The notes under the pieces are model-generated. The model saw only the letters and a list, made by a program, of their open reading frames with translations. It ran no database searches and was not told where the DNA came from. Source: Nostoc sp. ATCC 53789 (GTDB taxonomy: Bacteria; Cyanobacteriota; Cyanobacteriia; Cyanobacteriales; Nostocaceae). Taken from it: a stretch of DNA of 64,000 nucleotides. Position numbers and translations under genes: made by a program. Within the stretch, counting starts at the first letter, position 1. Each line of letters starts with the position of its first letter. Shown here in pieces: positions 44,267 through 53,156 of this stretch. Location: the NCBI RefSeq assembly GCF_009873495.1, contig NZ_CP046703.1, forward strand, positions 4,878,501-4,942,500. The letters are read 5' to 3'.

Positions 44267-45766
44267 TCAAGGTAGCCACCGGGGACGAAATCCGGCTAAG
44301 GGGAGTTGTTCTGGTCTAATTTCAACAGTCGCAGCATCAGCGATGGGTAGCAGAGGCATTAACCACAGGCTACTGGTAGCAATAACATCTCCATCATCAG
44401 TTTTCAAGGTGTTGGTGGGTAATGATGCTGGGGGGTTTGTCTGGGGTACTACTTGGTCAAATAACAAGCCTAAACCGTCAGCAGATAAACTCATTTGCAC
44501 ATTTCGTTGAGCGGGAGGCAGTACTAGCAGTGGTTTCTGTTGCCCGGTTTTCAGATCAATTGCCACCACATAAGGCTGTTCTATATATTGTTCCTTGGAT
44601 ACTAGCTGTGTCAGCAAGCAGTAGAGGGTGGGTGAGGCAATATCAAATTGGCAGCTGAGAATTGAACCTGTTGTTTTTAATAGTTGTTTCTGTACACCTT
44701 GGTTTGTCACTAAAAACAAATCTCGCGTGTAATCTGTATTAAACTTTACCATCGCTGCTTGAGAGCCATCTTTAGAGAAAGCTTGTACCAAACCAAACTG
44801 CGGCAGAAAATCTAGAGGTTTACTGGCATCACCTTGCAGTGGTAAGATTGCTGCTCCCTGTCCTTGGGCAACTGCTACGGCTTTACTATCTGGGGTGATC
44901 ATAAAGTCTCCCCCTGGTTGGCTTTTCAGACGTTTGGGGGTGGGTTTTTCTGCTGAACCGTCGCTGGTTGCTGGCATAAACCATAGTCCAAAGTCGCCGG
45001 GATTATTTTTGTTTCCGCGCTGGATGACAATAGTTTGCCCGTCAGGTGATAAGTCAAATTTCAGGTTTTGATAATCTTTACTATCTAAAACTAGGTCAAC
45101 TTTGCCTCCTGGTTGTGCTTCTTGTCCAGATTTACTAGAAACGCCTGTTGTGACTGTGTACAGTTGGGCTGAAAGTAAGTCTTCGTTATTGCTGGCGCGA
45201 GCCGAAAATAAAATTTTCTCTCCATCTGGAAATGACTCGAAGTCCATTGCTATCAAGTCTTTGGGGGTAAGTACCCTTTTTTGCTCTTGGGTTAAGTTGT
45301 ATAGAACTAATCGTCCCTGTTCTTCTTGATTGCTTCCGATGTAAAGAATGACGCGATCGCGTGTGCGGAAGCTACCTGTAAAAGCCTGGATCAATCGATT
45401 TTTGCCCTCTTGCTGTGCAAACTTATCTTTAGCTCCCTGTAACTGCAATTTATAATTCGTGCCATAAGGTGCTGGTGTTAACAGCGTATAAACCATTCGC
45501 CGACCTGCCCAACTGAATTTACCTGCTAGGGGTGGCTCGATTTTCAAGTTATCCTCTACACTTTTTGTTTCCATTGGGCGGCTGAAGGTGAGGGTGAAGG
45601 AGTTATCTTCCGCCCCAATCTGTTGATTTTGCCAGGTAAAGTCGCGCACACGAGCAGTTACCACATCACCTTGCAATATGATTAACCCAATCAGCACACT
45701 TAGCAGTAGCATCAGTGCGATCGCTATCCGATCGAGTGGTTGGATAAATGTTTTAGATTTTGTCAT
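44267..45766 (-). CDS. Membrane-anchored protein with Ig-like and beta-propeller (PD40-type) domains
   Basis: A 499-residue envelope protein of unknown role. A signal anchor (about 13-32, IALMLLLSVLIGLIILQGDV) is followed by a bacterial Ig-like domain (SFTLTFSRPMETKSVEDNLK, PYGTNYKLQLQGAKDK) as in SbsA-type folds. A TolB-like propeller with repeated blades follows (AMDFESFPDGEKILFSARAS, KFDLSPDGQTIVIQRG, FMITPDSKAVAVAQG, QAFSKDGSQAAMVKF, QMSLSADGLGLLFDQ). The ATG is itself part of the AATGACA heptamer tract upstream. It follows the permease pair on the same strand after 59 bases and may belong to the same transcript. Confidence 0.8.
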   Translation of the reverse strand: MTKSKTFIQPLDRIAIALMLLLSVLIGLIILQGDVVTARVRDFTWQNQQIGAEDNSFTLTFSRPMETKSVEDNLKIEPPLAGKFSWAGRRMVYTLLTPAPYGTNYKLQLQGAKDKFAQQEGKNRLIQAFTGSFRTRDRVILYIGSNQEEQGRLVLYNLTQEQKRVLTPKDLIAMDFESFPDGEKILFSARASNNEDLLSAQLYTVTTGVSSKSGQEAQPGGKVDLVLDSKDYQNLKFDLSPDGQTIVIQRGNKNNPGDFGLWFMPATSDGSAEKPTPKRLKSQPGGDFMITPDSKAVAVAQGQGAAILPLQGDASKPLDFLPQFGLVQAFSKDGSQAAMVKFNTDYTRDLFLVTNQGVQKQLLKTTGSILSCQFDIASPTLYCLLTQLVSKEQYIEQPYVVAIDLKTGQQKPLLVLPPAQRNVQMSLSADGLGLLFDQVVPQTNPPASLPTNTLKTDDGDVIATSSLWLMPLLPIADAATVEIRPEQLPLAGFRPRWLP

Positions 45767-45815
45767 TTGTCATTGGTCATTTGTCATTGTTCATTTGTCA
45801 TTGGTCATTTGTCAT
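45761..45815. repeat. Tandem heptamers TCATTTG/TCATTGG at a gene start
   Basis: Alternating GTCATTT and GTCATTG units over the start codon and leader of the propeller gene. Read on the minus strand they give a series of ATG triplets in rotating frames. Confidence 0.8.
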
Positions 45816-45825
45816 CAACAAATGA

Positions 45826-46599
45826 CTAATAACTATAAGGATTCTGGGGTTGAGGAATTTTTTTGAGAGAGGTAGCGGCAATGGTCAGTTGGCGTTTACC
45901 TGCCAAATTTTCTGTCATCATTTGCCCTTCTACTTCCAGCCAAGTGTCAGGGGAGTAACGCTCTTGATTGTTTGGGAGTTTGACAGGTAATCCTACTGGG
46001 TAAGCATCTGCTGCACAGCAAGTTAAGACAAATCGGGCTAAGAACAAATATTCTTTTCCTATATCTGGTGGATGAATAACAAATCCCTGAACTTTAACTT
46101 TTTGGCCTGTATATGTGTCTGGTTCTGGATAGACATTGACAGTGCGTACCCAATCTACAAGCGATCGCTCCTCTGGACGAACAGTAGCTCGAAAGGCTTG
46201 GGGTTTGACGCGTGTACTTCCCAATAAATCGGTGGTTACGCCCCTTTGGAGTGCTTTGTCACTAGCAAAAACTTGCGGTGTAATGATAAAACCTAGAATT
46301 GCTGTAATCAACAATAAAACACTCCCCCAACCAGGGGGAAATAAACTAATATGCTGTCCGTTTGGCGTAACATCACGGCGACGGCGTTGCCAAAGTTCCT
46401 GCATCTTGAAGAAACCAATAACAATCAAGCTGATACCTGTCACAACCACAAACCAAATGTAATTTGGGTGAATTAATAAGTTCAGCTTGTTAGTTAGCCA
46501 ATATCTCAACATCAAAATGCCCCAAGATGTAATTGCTAGGGCATCCAGCCAAGGGAGTAACAGATTTGGGATTTTAGATTTAGGATTTTTATTAGCCAT
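45826..46599 (-). CDS. TIGR03943/YcgQ-like permease partner protein
   Basis: A 257-residue protein with about three membrane helices (LDALAITSWGILMLRYWL, YIWFVVVTGISLIVIGFF, GSVLLLITAILGFIITPQVF) and a C-terminal soluble domain. In that domain, GFVIHPPDIGKEYLFLARFV is followed by LTCCAADAYPVGLPV, a paired-cysteine motif typical of the TIGR03943 family. The family is always found beside a UPF0718/YcgR permease, as here: the permease gene ends 53 bases upstream. In Bacillus the ycgRQ pair is under Zur control and linked to zinc. A metal or small-solute transport role here is inference. Confidence 0.88.
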   Translation of the reverse strand: MANKNPKSKIPNLLLPWLDALAITSWGILMLRYWLTNKLNLLIHPNYIWFVVVTGISLIVIGFFKMQELWQRRRRDVTPNGQHISLFPPGWGSVLLLITAILGFIITPQVFASDKALQRGVTTDLLGSTRVKPQAFRATVRPEERSLVDWVRTVNVYPEPDTYTGQKVKVQGFVIHPPDIGKEYLFLARFVLTCCAADAYPVGLPVKLPNNQERYSPDTWLEVEGQMMTENLAGKRQLTIAATSLKKIPQPQNPYSY

Positions 46600-46652
46600 T
46601 AGTTATTGGACATGGGGCATTGTTTATTTGCAAAGAACAAAAGATTAATTCT

Positions 46653-47723
46653 TTAAAAAACGTGCAAGTTGAGGAAAAGAGTTAACACAAATGTTAATTG
46701 TGCTGCTAAAGCAAATAAGTAAAAGACAGTTTTGGGCTTAAAAATAGATAACATCAAACCAACGCTTTTGATATCAATCATTGGCCCAAACACTAAAAAT
46801 GCCAACAAGGAACCGCTACTAAAGGTCGAGGCAAAAGATAGAGCAAAGAAAGAATCGACTGTAGAACAAATTGACACCACTACTGCTAATATCAGCATGA
46901 CTACAATCGAGCTAATAGGCCCAGCACCCAAACTGAGAATTAATTCACGGGGAGCTAAGACTTGAATCGCTGCTGCGATCGCACTTCCTAAAATCATCAC
47001 TCCGCCCAATTCCCGGAATTCTTGGACGCTATTATCTACCACTAGGCGCAGTTTATCTGCAAGGGGTTTATTGGTATTAGAAATTGGGGCAGTCGGCTGT
47101 ACAAAATTAGCATCTATCCGCAGAGGTACACCGGCTTTTCCACCTAAAATATAAGTCCCGGATTGCAAAATATTTGGTACCGCTTCTTGCTGTTCTACTT
47201 GGTAACGTTTACCACGGCGTTTGGTTTCCGGCTGCGCGGGTGGATTAAACTTCATATACCGAGCGATCGCAGGCTGAATTATCGGATTTAAGTCCTTTTG
47301 AAAACTGAAAACAAAACCAATAATTGTGGCAATTGCTAGAGAAAATACGACTCGTAAGACCACTATTTCTGGCTGATCTCGAAATGCTGTCCAAGTTGAC
47401 CAAATTACAATTGGGTTAATTGTTGGCGCTGCTAGCAAAAAACCAATGGCGACTGGTGTGGGTACTCCCTGAATCAGGAACCGCCGCGCTACCGGCACAT
47501 TCCCGCACTCACACACCGGAAATAAAAAGCCGATCAAGCTGCCAACTAAAGCACCCAGCAGCGGATTTTTGGGCATCTTTTCTACTAATTTGCGCTCATC
47601 AACAAAAAATAGCAGCAAACTGGAGAATAAAACCCCAATAAGCAAAAAAGGCATCGCCTCGACTAGCAGACTTAGAAATATCGTAAAACCATTGTTCAGT
47701 TGATTCATGTGCGTCGCAGTCAA
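46653..47723 (-). CDS. UPF0718/YcgR-like permease
   Basis: A 356-residue inner-membrane permease of the DUF318 family, with about eight helices in two halves separated by a cytosolic loop (about 150-235). The signature is FPVCECGNVPVARRFLIQGV in the first half, with LLAAPTINPIVIWSTW after it. The counterpart in the second half is VSICSTVDSFFALSFAST and LLAFLVFGPMIDIKSVGLM. It pairs with the TIGR03943 protein downstream on the same strand. The substrate is unproven; metals such as zinc are the usual suggestion. Confidence 0.9.
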   Translation of the reverse strand: MTATHMNQLNNGFTIFLSLLVEAMPFLLIGVLFSSLLLFFVDERKLVEKMPKNPLLGALVGSLIGFLFPVCECGNVPVARRFLIQGVPTPVAIGFLLAAPTINPIVIWSTWTAFRDQPEIVVLRVVFSLAIATIIGFVFSFQKDLNPIIQPAIARYMKFNPPAQPETKRRGKRYQVEQQEAVPNILQSGTYILGGKAGVPLRIDANFVQPTAPISNTNKPLADKLRLVVDNSVQEFRELGGVMILGSAIAAAIQVLAPRELILSLGAGPISSIVVMLILAVVVSICSTVDSFFALSFASTFSSGSLLAFLVFGPMIDIKSVGLMLSIFKPKTVFYLFALAAQLTFVLTLFLNLHVF

Positions 47724-48323
47724 AAGCGGTTTTTAGTTTTAGGGTTCTGCCTAGTCATTCTATCGAAATGGGGATCAAAAGCAGTTCGGGAAAATTAAAC
47801 ATCATTTAAGTAGCAAGTTATCTTACGTTTCTAATAGCGCTTAAATGCTACAAACCTTTGCTTCAGCCAAGATAGTAATTTTTACCTGAGTGCATTTACT
47901 GACGATGACCAGTTCTAAGATTGTCTAAGTTCAGAAATTGTTCCGATTATAGAGGGCAAGTAGCTGCATAAGCGATTTGAAGTTACCTATGTTTATACTG
48001 ACAGTAATTTGCTGGATAAGATATTAGCTCGGCTGTATTTTCATCAAGTATTCACAGTTATTGAACAATTGGCGACACCGAATAGCTCATTGTAGATATC
48101 GCTCTTGGTCGCTACAACGATTGATTTTGCGTAGTTATGGCAAAATCTAATCTGAGCTTTGCTTGATTTTTTACTATAAAAACTCTAAAAAAGCAAGACA
48201 AAAGTTTAGCAAACACGGTAAATGCTTGCAATACCTTCTCCTCAAAGACAAGGTATTGTGGCGATCGCTCTTTTGTATATATAAAAGTCGCCATTAGGCT
48301 AAGAACCTGGACGGTAGCCATTC
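47724..48323. other. Intergenic region, no supported gene
   Basis: About 600 bases between two minus-strand genes. It must hold the permease promoter. A 69-residue frame at 48112-48321 has no protein-like features. A HIP1 site is at about 48261. Confidence 0.45.
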
Positions 48324-48356
48324 AGAACCCCGACTTTTTAAATAAGTTGGGGTTCT
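48324..48356. terminator. Hairpin downstream of the WD40 gene
   Basis: AGAACCCCGACTT and AAGTTGGGGTTCT pair at 12 of 13 positions around a TTTAAAT loop, 11 bases beyond the WD40 stop. Confidence 0.5.
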
Positions 48357-48367
48357 AGTATTCGCTG

Positions 48368-49435
48368 TTAATTACGTTTTTGTGGAGTTCCCCAAATCTT
48401 GATTTGTCGATCAAATCCGCCACTGGCGAGAATTTTACCATTGGGACTAAAAGCGATCGCACTTACCCAGTCTGTATGTCCATTCAGTGTATTTATTAAC
48501 TCACCTGTAGTTAAATTCCACACTTTAATCCCATCTTTGCCGGCACTAGCAAGGGTTTGTCCATCGGGGTTAATAGCGATCGCATTTACCCAGTTATTAT
48601 GTCCTGTGAGGGTGCGGACTAATTCTCCAGTATTAATATTCCACAGCTTGACTGTGCGATCGCGGCTAGCACTCACTAATGTCTGTCCATCTGGTGTAAA
48701 GATGACAGCGCTAACAACATTAGAATGAGCTACAAATTCACTGATTAATTTACCAGTACTCAAGCTCCATACCTTGATTACACCCTTATTATCACCACTA
48801 GCCAAGGTCTGTCCATCAGGGCTAATGGCTAGAGTATAAATCAAGTTATCGAAGCGTACTAAAGTCCCTAAAGGGCGCTGCTGTAATAAATCCCATAGCC
48901 GAATCCCATCCAAAGCTCCACTGATCAGAACTTTACTATCAGGAGACACCGCTAAAGATAATACGTTGCTGGTATGTCCGACAAAAGAGCGGCTAAATTT
49001 AAAATTTTTCAGGCTCCAGAGGTTAATTGTGTTGTCATCACTACAACTAGCAAGGGTTTGCCCATCTGGTGAAATCACTAAAGACTCTATGGCTGATTTA
49101 TGTGCTTTATTAATATCCCCTAACTTTTTACCATTTACTGGATTCCACAGGCGAATAATACCCTCATTTTCTGCACCTCCACTCGCAAGAATTCTGCTAT
49201 CTGGACTGAATGCGAGAGATTTAACAGTTCCGTTATGCCCTCTAAGGGTGTAAAGTAGTTGGGCATTAGCAAAGCTGTTAGTAGTTGGGGAGTTTGGTGT
49301 TACTTCAACGGCAGCATGAGCTTGATGAATGTAAAACCCTTGCCAGATAGTCACTGGAAGGGCAACAGCTGCCATAAATGACAGGATAATATACGGACGC
49401 AGAAAATTATCCCCACCTCTTCCCTCACTACTCAC
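48368..49435 (-). CDS. WD40-repeat protein, membrane anchored
   Basis: A 355-residue protein with an N-terminal membrane segment (about 13-33, IILSFMAAVALPVTIWQGFY) and a single seven-bladed propeller. Blades show the GH...WD pattern: LRGHNGTVKSLAFSPDSRIL, SLVISPDGQTLASCSDDNTI, FVGHTSNVLSLAVSPDSKVL, TLAISPDGQTLASGDNKGVI, TPDGQTLVSASRDRTVKLW, LTGHNNWVNAIAINPDGQTL and LNGHTDWVSAIAFSPNGKIL. It offers a protein-binding surface on the outer side of the membrane; partner unknown. The start is GTG. Confidence 0.9.
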   Translation of the reverse strand: MSSEGRGGDNFLRPYIILSFMAAVALPVTIWQGFYIHQAHAAVEVTPNSPTTNSFANAQLLYTLRGHNGTVKSLAFSPDSRILASGGAENEGIIRLWNPVNGKKLGDINKAHKSAIESLVISPDGQTLASCSDDNTINLWSLKNFKFSRSFVGHTSNVLSLAVSPDSKVLISGALDGIRLWDLLQQRPLGTLVRFDNLIYTLAISPDGQTLASGDNKGVIKVWSLSTGKLISEFVAHSNVVSAVIFTPDGQTLVSASRDRTVKLWNINTGELVRTLTGHNNWVNAIAINPDGQTLASAGKDGIKVWNLTTGELINTLNGHTDWVSAIAFSPNGKILASGGFDRQIKIWGTPQKRN

Positions 49436-49676
49436 ACTTTTTCCTCACTTTTTATATACAAACAAACCACTTAGAATGAATTATGAATTAAGCTAACGCG
49501 CCTACATATTGCAATATTTTCCGTGTAGACCGTCATTAGTCATTAGTCAAAAGTGTTTACCAAGGACAAAGGACATTTGACAAAGGACAACCTCACCAGT
49601 TGATGTGCAATCTTATTTACGTAACAGCTTATCAACTCATAACCGGCTAAACCTTAGCTATCCGCTAACAGCACTC

Positions 49677-49970
49677 TTAAAGAGGTGGTTTTTTCTTAGA
49701 AACGCTTAACATTGGTAAAGGCGCACTAGAAGAACGAGAGGGCAAATAATGTTGCACCACAGGTTCCTCTGGTAGAGGACGGCGCTGCTGGAAACGCCAC
49801 AACTTAAAGGCTAGCGCTATGCCTGTTGTTCCCAAACCAAAAGCGAACAACGACCAGCTATCATTCAATCCGCCAATCAGGGCATCTATAGCGCCCATCG
49901 TCACCAATACACTGATTAGTGGCTCTTTTCGGTAGGTTGACTTCAAAAAACGAGGTAATACAGCATTCAT
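49677..49970 (-). CDS. Small membrane protein, conserved hypothetical
   Basis: A 97-residue protein with two hydrophobic stretches (EPLISVLVTMGAIDALIGG and WSLFAFGLGTTGIALAFKLW) and a basic, proline-rich tail (QQRRPLPEEPVVQHYLPSR). No known motif. ATG at 49970 is one codon inside a GTG. It looks like a real cyanobacterial membrane protein because of the clear helix-helix-tail layout. Confidence 0.65.
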   Translation of the reverse strand: MNAVLPRFLKSTYRKEPLISVLVTMGAIDALIGGLNDSWSLFAFGLGTTGIALAFKLWRFQQRRPLPEEPVVQHYLPSRSSSAPLPMLSVSKKKPPL

Positions 49971-50218
49971 CACAGCTTGGTTGGTTCCAGTTCAGCTTTT
50001 GTGTATATTTACCAAGAATACCTCACCCATAATTTGCCTTTCTCATCGAAGGCAGACACTAATTATGATTTTCTTTAGTTGGGGAGGAACTATAGTCATT
50101 AATTGCCTTGCACATACTAGTTGCAAGTCTATGATATTTCCATCACTAATAGGTATTTTGATTCCTCTCTTGCTTACATTCTAGTGCAAAGAACTTCGCT
50201 ATCAATCGCCAAAGTCAA

Positions 50219-50243
50219 AACCAACTGGTTGTTCCAGCTGGTT
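50219..50243 (-). terminator. Rho-independent terminator of hli
   Basis: On the minus strand, AACCAGCTGG, loop AACAA, CCAGTTGGTT, then TTGACTTTG. One G-U pair; the T-run overlaps the stem base. It lies 53 bases beyond the hli stop. Confidence 0.65.
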
Positions 50244-50296
50244 GAAACTCTTTTAACTACTAGCTTAGAACTTGCACCTTGTGCTGGTTAGTGGCA

Positions 50297-50467
50297 CTAC
50301 TTCAGACCCAGCCATGATAGCACCCCTTGATTGGTGACATATTCAATCACCAGCATCAAAGCGAAGCCAATCATTGCAGCTCGACCATTCAAGCGTTCAG
50401 CATATTCGTTAAAGCCAAACTTTGGCTCTTCTAGTTTAGGTGCAATTGTTGGTTGTGTTTGTGTCAT
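50297..50467 (-). CDS. hli: High-light-inducible protein (HLIP, CAB/ELIP family)
   Basis: A 56-residue single-helix thylakoid protein related to plant light-harvesting proteins. It binds chlorophyll and carotenoid in stress conditions and protects photosystem assembly. The protein starts MTQTQPTIAPKLEEPKFGFN and contains the chlorophyll-binding signature EYAERLNGRAAMIGFALML (ExxNGRxAMxGF), then VIEYVTNQGVLSW. It is too short for a length-filtered gene search and is easily missed. It stands alone, with its own terminator at 50219-50243. Confidence 0.95.
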   Translation of the reverse strand: MTQTQPTIAPKLEEPKFGFNEYAERLNGRAAMIGFALMLVIEYVTNQGVLSWLGLK

Positions 50468-50884
50468 TTTTAAGAAACCTTTTTTTTGGCAAACGGGAGT
50501 TGATATGAGAATTCACAGCAATTGTCAGGTATAAGCGGTAAAGGTTAAAGGAATTGAATAGTATTTTCCCCTTCAGCTTTACCCTAAACTTGGTAACTTA
50601 TGAGCTAATTGCAGTGCTTGAATGTCAAGATGACTTGATTGATTCAGCAAAAGCTTCCTAGTAGGGAGCTATACAATCGCTCTTTTAATAAATTGTTACT
50701 ATTCTTTATATATTGTATAAACACTGGGGTAATAGTCAAGGGCTTGAGTTTGGGGCTACTCAGATTAAATTAAGAAACTTAGAACACAGATTAACTATCT
50801 TTAATACAGCTATCTGTAATAAGTCGGTAGCAAGCTTGAGATTCGCAGGCTAAAGTTAAACAAAAAAATTATCAGAGGCTATAT
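50468..50884. other. Divergent promoter region of hli and ald
   Basis: About 417 AT-rich bases between the divergent starts. It must contain the hli promoter (light or nutrient stress) and the ald promoter. No clear boxes seen. Confidence 0.45.
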
Positions 50885-51976
50885 ATGGAAATCGGCGTTC
50901 CAAAGGAAAATAAGGATCAAGAATTTCGTGTAGGGTTAAGTCCTTCTAGTGTGCGGGTGCTGCGAGAAAATGGTCATAGCATCTTTGTAGAGACACAAGC
51001 AGGTAATGGTGCTGGATTTTCAGATGACGACTACAGAAGTGCTGGAGCCGAGATTGTCCCTACATCAGAAACGGCTTGGAATCGGGAATTGGTTGTGAAA
51101 GTCAAAGAGCCGTTGACATCTGAGTATAAATTTTTGCAGAAAGGGCAGATATTATTTACTTATTTACACTTAGCTGCCGATCGCAAATTGACAGAGCATT
51201 TAATTGATTGTGGTACAACTGCGATCGCCTACGAAACTGTAGAACAACCTGGTGCTAACAAACTCCCCTTGCTTACCCCCATGAGCGTGATTGCAGGTAG
51301 GTTAGCAGTACAATTTGGGGCCAGATTCCTAGAACGTCAGCAAGGTGGTAGAGGATTGCTGTTGGGCGGTGTCCCTGGAGTCAAGCCAGGTAATGTAGTA
51401 ATTTTAGGTGGCGGTGTTGTCGGCACAGAAGCGGCTAAAATTGCTGTGGGTATGGGTGCGATCGTGCAGATTTTAGATGTGAGTGTTGAACGGTTATCTT
51501 ACCTAGAAACCTTGTTTGGCTCTAGGGTAGAATTGCTTTACAGCAACTCTGCTCATATTGAAGCTGCCGTCAAAGAAGCCGATTTGCTTATCGGTGCAGT
51601 TTTAGTGTTAGGACGTAGGGCCCCAACATTAGTATCGCGTGAATTAGTTAAACAAATGCGTCCTGGTTCGGTAATAGTTGATGTAGCCGTTGACCAAGGT
51701 GGTTGTATAGAAACTTTACGCGCCACATCTCACACAAATCCGGTATACCTTGAAGAAGGTGTGGTGCATTATGGCGTTCCCAATATGCCAGGGGCAGTAC
51801 CTTGGACAGCAACCCAGGCACTCAATAATAGTACATTACCTTATATCGTCCAGTTGGCGAACTTGGGAATTATGGCGCTAGAAGTTAACCCAGCCTTAGC
51901 TAAGGGTGTGAATGTGCAGAATCATCGCTTAGTGCATCCGGCTGTACAAGAGGTATTCCCTGATTTGGTAAATTAA
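50885..51976 (+). CDS. ald: Alanine dehydrogenase
   Basis: A 363-residue NAD-dependent enzyme that interconverts alanine with pyruvate and ammonium. In heterocystous cyanobacteria it is important for using fixed nitrogen arriving in vegetative cells. Visible motifs: MEIGVPKENKDQEFRVGLSP at the start, VKVKEPLTSEY, LFTYLHLAADR, the nucleotide fold VVILGGGVVGTEAAKIAVGM, and VDVAVDQGGCIETLRATSH with the following PNMPGAVPWTATQALNN. Length is normal for the family. A hairpin with a T-run follows the stop. Confidence 0.97.
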   Translation: MEIGVPKENKDQEFRVGLSPSSVRVLRENGHSIFVETQAGNGAGFSDDDYRSAGAEIVPTSETAWNRELVVKVKEPLTSEYKFLQKGQILFTYLHLAADRKLTEHLIDCGTTAIAYETVEQPGANKLPLLTPMSVIAGRLAVQFGARFLERQQGGRGLLLGGVPGVKPGNVVILGGGVVGTEAAKIAVGMGAIVQILDVSVERLSYLETLFGSRVELLYSNSAHIEAAVKEADLLIGAVLVLGRRAPTLVSRELVKQMRPGSVIVDVAVDQGGCIETLRATSHTNPVYLEEGVVHYGVPNMPGAVPWTATQALNNSTLPYIVQLANLGIMALEVNPALAKGVNVQNHRLVHPAVQEVFPDLVN

Positions 51977-51977
51977 G

Positions 51978-52009
51978 GTCTGTAAGGATTAGGCGATCGC
52001 TAATCAGAC
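51978..52009 (+). terminator. Hairpin with HIP1 loop after ald
   Basis: GTCTG and GGATTAG on the left face TAATC and AGAC on the right, with GCGATCGC in the middle; AATTTTC follows. Likely intrinsic terminator of ald. Confidence 0.55.
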
Positions 52010-52012
52010 TAA

Positions 52013-52252
52013 TTTTCTTGCCTTATGCGCGGATGGGTAGGTGTACAAAATGAGAAGGAGCAAAAAATGGCTACTGCTCCATCTATACAATGCTTTCAGG
52101 GCACTAGTATTTTTAAACCATCCGCGCACCTTATGGGGACTGGCTTTCAGCGATTTGCATCTTGTGCTATGACTATTCCCTATGTTATGATTCACACATT
52201 CGCGCAACTGCACCTTGAAAACCAAATACAGCAGCGCTTTCAGAAGCCAGCA
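52013..52252 (+). promoter_or_regulatory. CRISPR leader region
   Basis: The 240 bases before the first repeat hold no gene. GCGCGGATGG near the left end has an exact complement CCATCCGCGC (about 52118-52127), and the word GCTTTCAG occurs three times (52092, 52143, 52236). The last lies 10 bases before the first repeat. Repeats end in GATTGAAAC, so transcription from this side is expected. Confidence 0.6.
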
Positions 52253-53085
52253 ATTGCAATTCATCAAAATCCCTATTAGGGATTGAAACACGAGTAGATT
52301 GAATCTGTTTGCCATTCCACAACATTGCAATTCATCAAAATCCCTATTAGGGATTGAAACGTAAGTACTTTTCTTTGATTACGGCGAGGGCACAATATTG
52401 CAATTCATCAAAATCCCTATTAGGGATTGAAACATTTACATTTGTTGGATCTGCCTTGAGGAAAATTGCAATTCATCAAAATCCCTATTAGGGATTGAAA
52501 CATTTACTTTCATTTACGCTGATAAACAGCAAGTATATTGCAATTCATCAAAATCCCTATTAGGGATTGAAACCCGCCATCACCCCAGACTTACACAGAG
52601 GAAGAGCTACATTGCAATTCATCAAAATCCCTATTAGGGATTGAAACGGGAAATTTAATTCTTTTAATCCTAAAGTGCTAACATTGCAATTCATCAAAAT
52701 CCCTATTAGGGATTGAAACGATATGGTGACAAATAACCCTGTAGCCGCCGCCGCTAATTGCAATTCATCAAAATCCCTATTAGGGATTGAAACGTGTAAA
52801 AACAAAACATAAAAATCCCAAGCCTTGATATTGCAATTCATCAAAATCCCTATTAGGGATTGAAACGAATACTTCAAATACTCGCACCAAAAACCGTATC
52901 AATTGCAATTCATCAAAATCCCTATTAGGGATTGAAACTTCTCTCGTGTTGATGTAGACCAAACTGGGGTAACTGGCATTGCAATTCATCAAAATCCCTA
53001 TTAGGGATTGAAACTAGCAATACCACTCGGTGAAGTTCCAGAGGTAGCATTGCAATTCATCAAAATCCCTATTAGGGATTGAAAC
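52253..53085 (+). CRISPR. CRISPR array, 12 identical 37-base repeats, 11 spacers
   Basis: The repeat starts ATTGCAATTCATC and ends TAGGGATTGAAAC. It contains a hairpin AATCCCTA / TAGGGATT. All 12 copies look identical. Repeat starts: 52253, 52324, 52397, 52465, 52537, 52611, 52683, 52757, 52830, 52902, 52978, 53049. Spacer lengths are 34, 36, 31, 35, 37, 35, 37, 36, 35, 39 and 34, all different in sequence. The ATTGAAAC end is the form that gives the usual 8-base 5' handle of cyanobacterial type I and type III crRNAs. No cas gene is in the window, so Cas proteins must act in trans; the subtype cannot be fixed from the repeat alone. Confidence 0.98.
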
Positions 53086-53156
53086 AATCGCCTCACTTTA
53101 TCAATCGGCTATTGCAGATGTTAATGCTGCATTAAGGCAGTAATAAAATCAACTTT

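Noticed and set aside
48112..48321. 69-codon minus-strand frame between the permease and WD40 genes
   Set aside because: No motif, no clear ribosome binding site, composition like surrounding non-coding DNA.
52025..52279. 84-codon plus-strand frame in the CRISPR leader
   Set aside because: It runs into the first repeat, has no family features, and the region has leader properties.
52560..52992. Two overlapping minus-strand open frames across the CRISPR array
   Set aside because: They are translations of the repeat (recurring IPNRDFDELQ) and spacers, not proteins.
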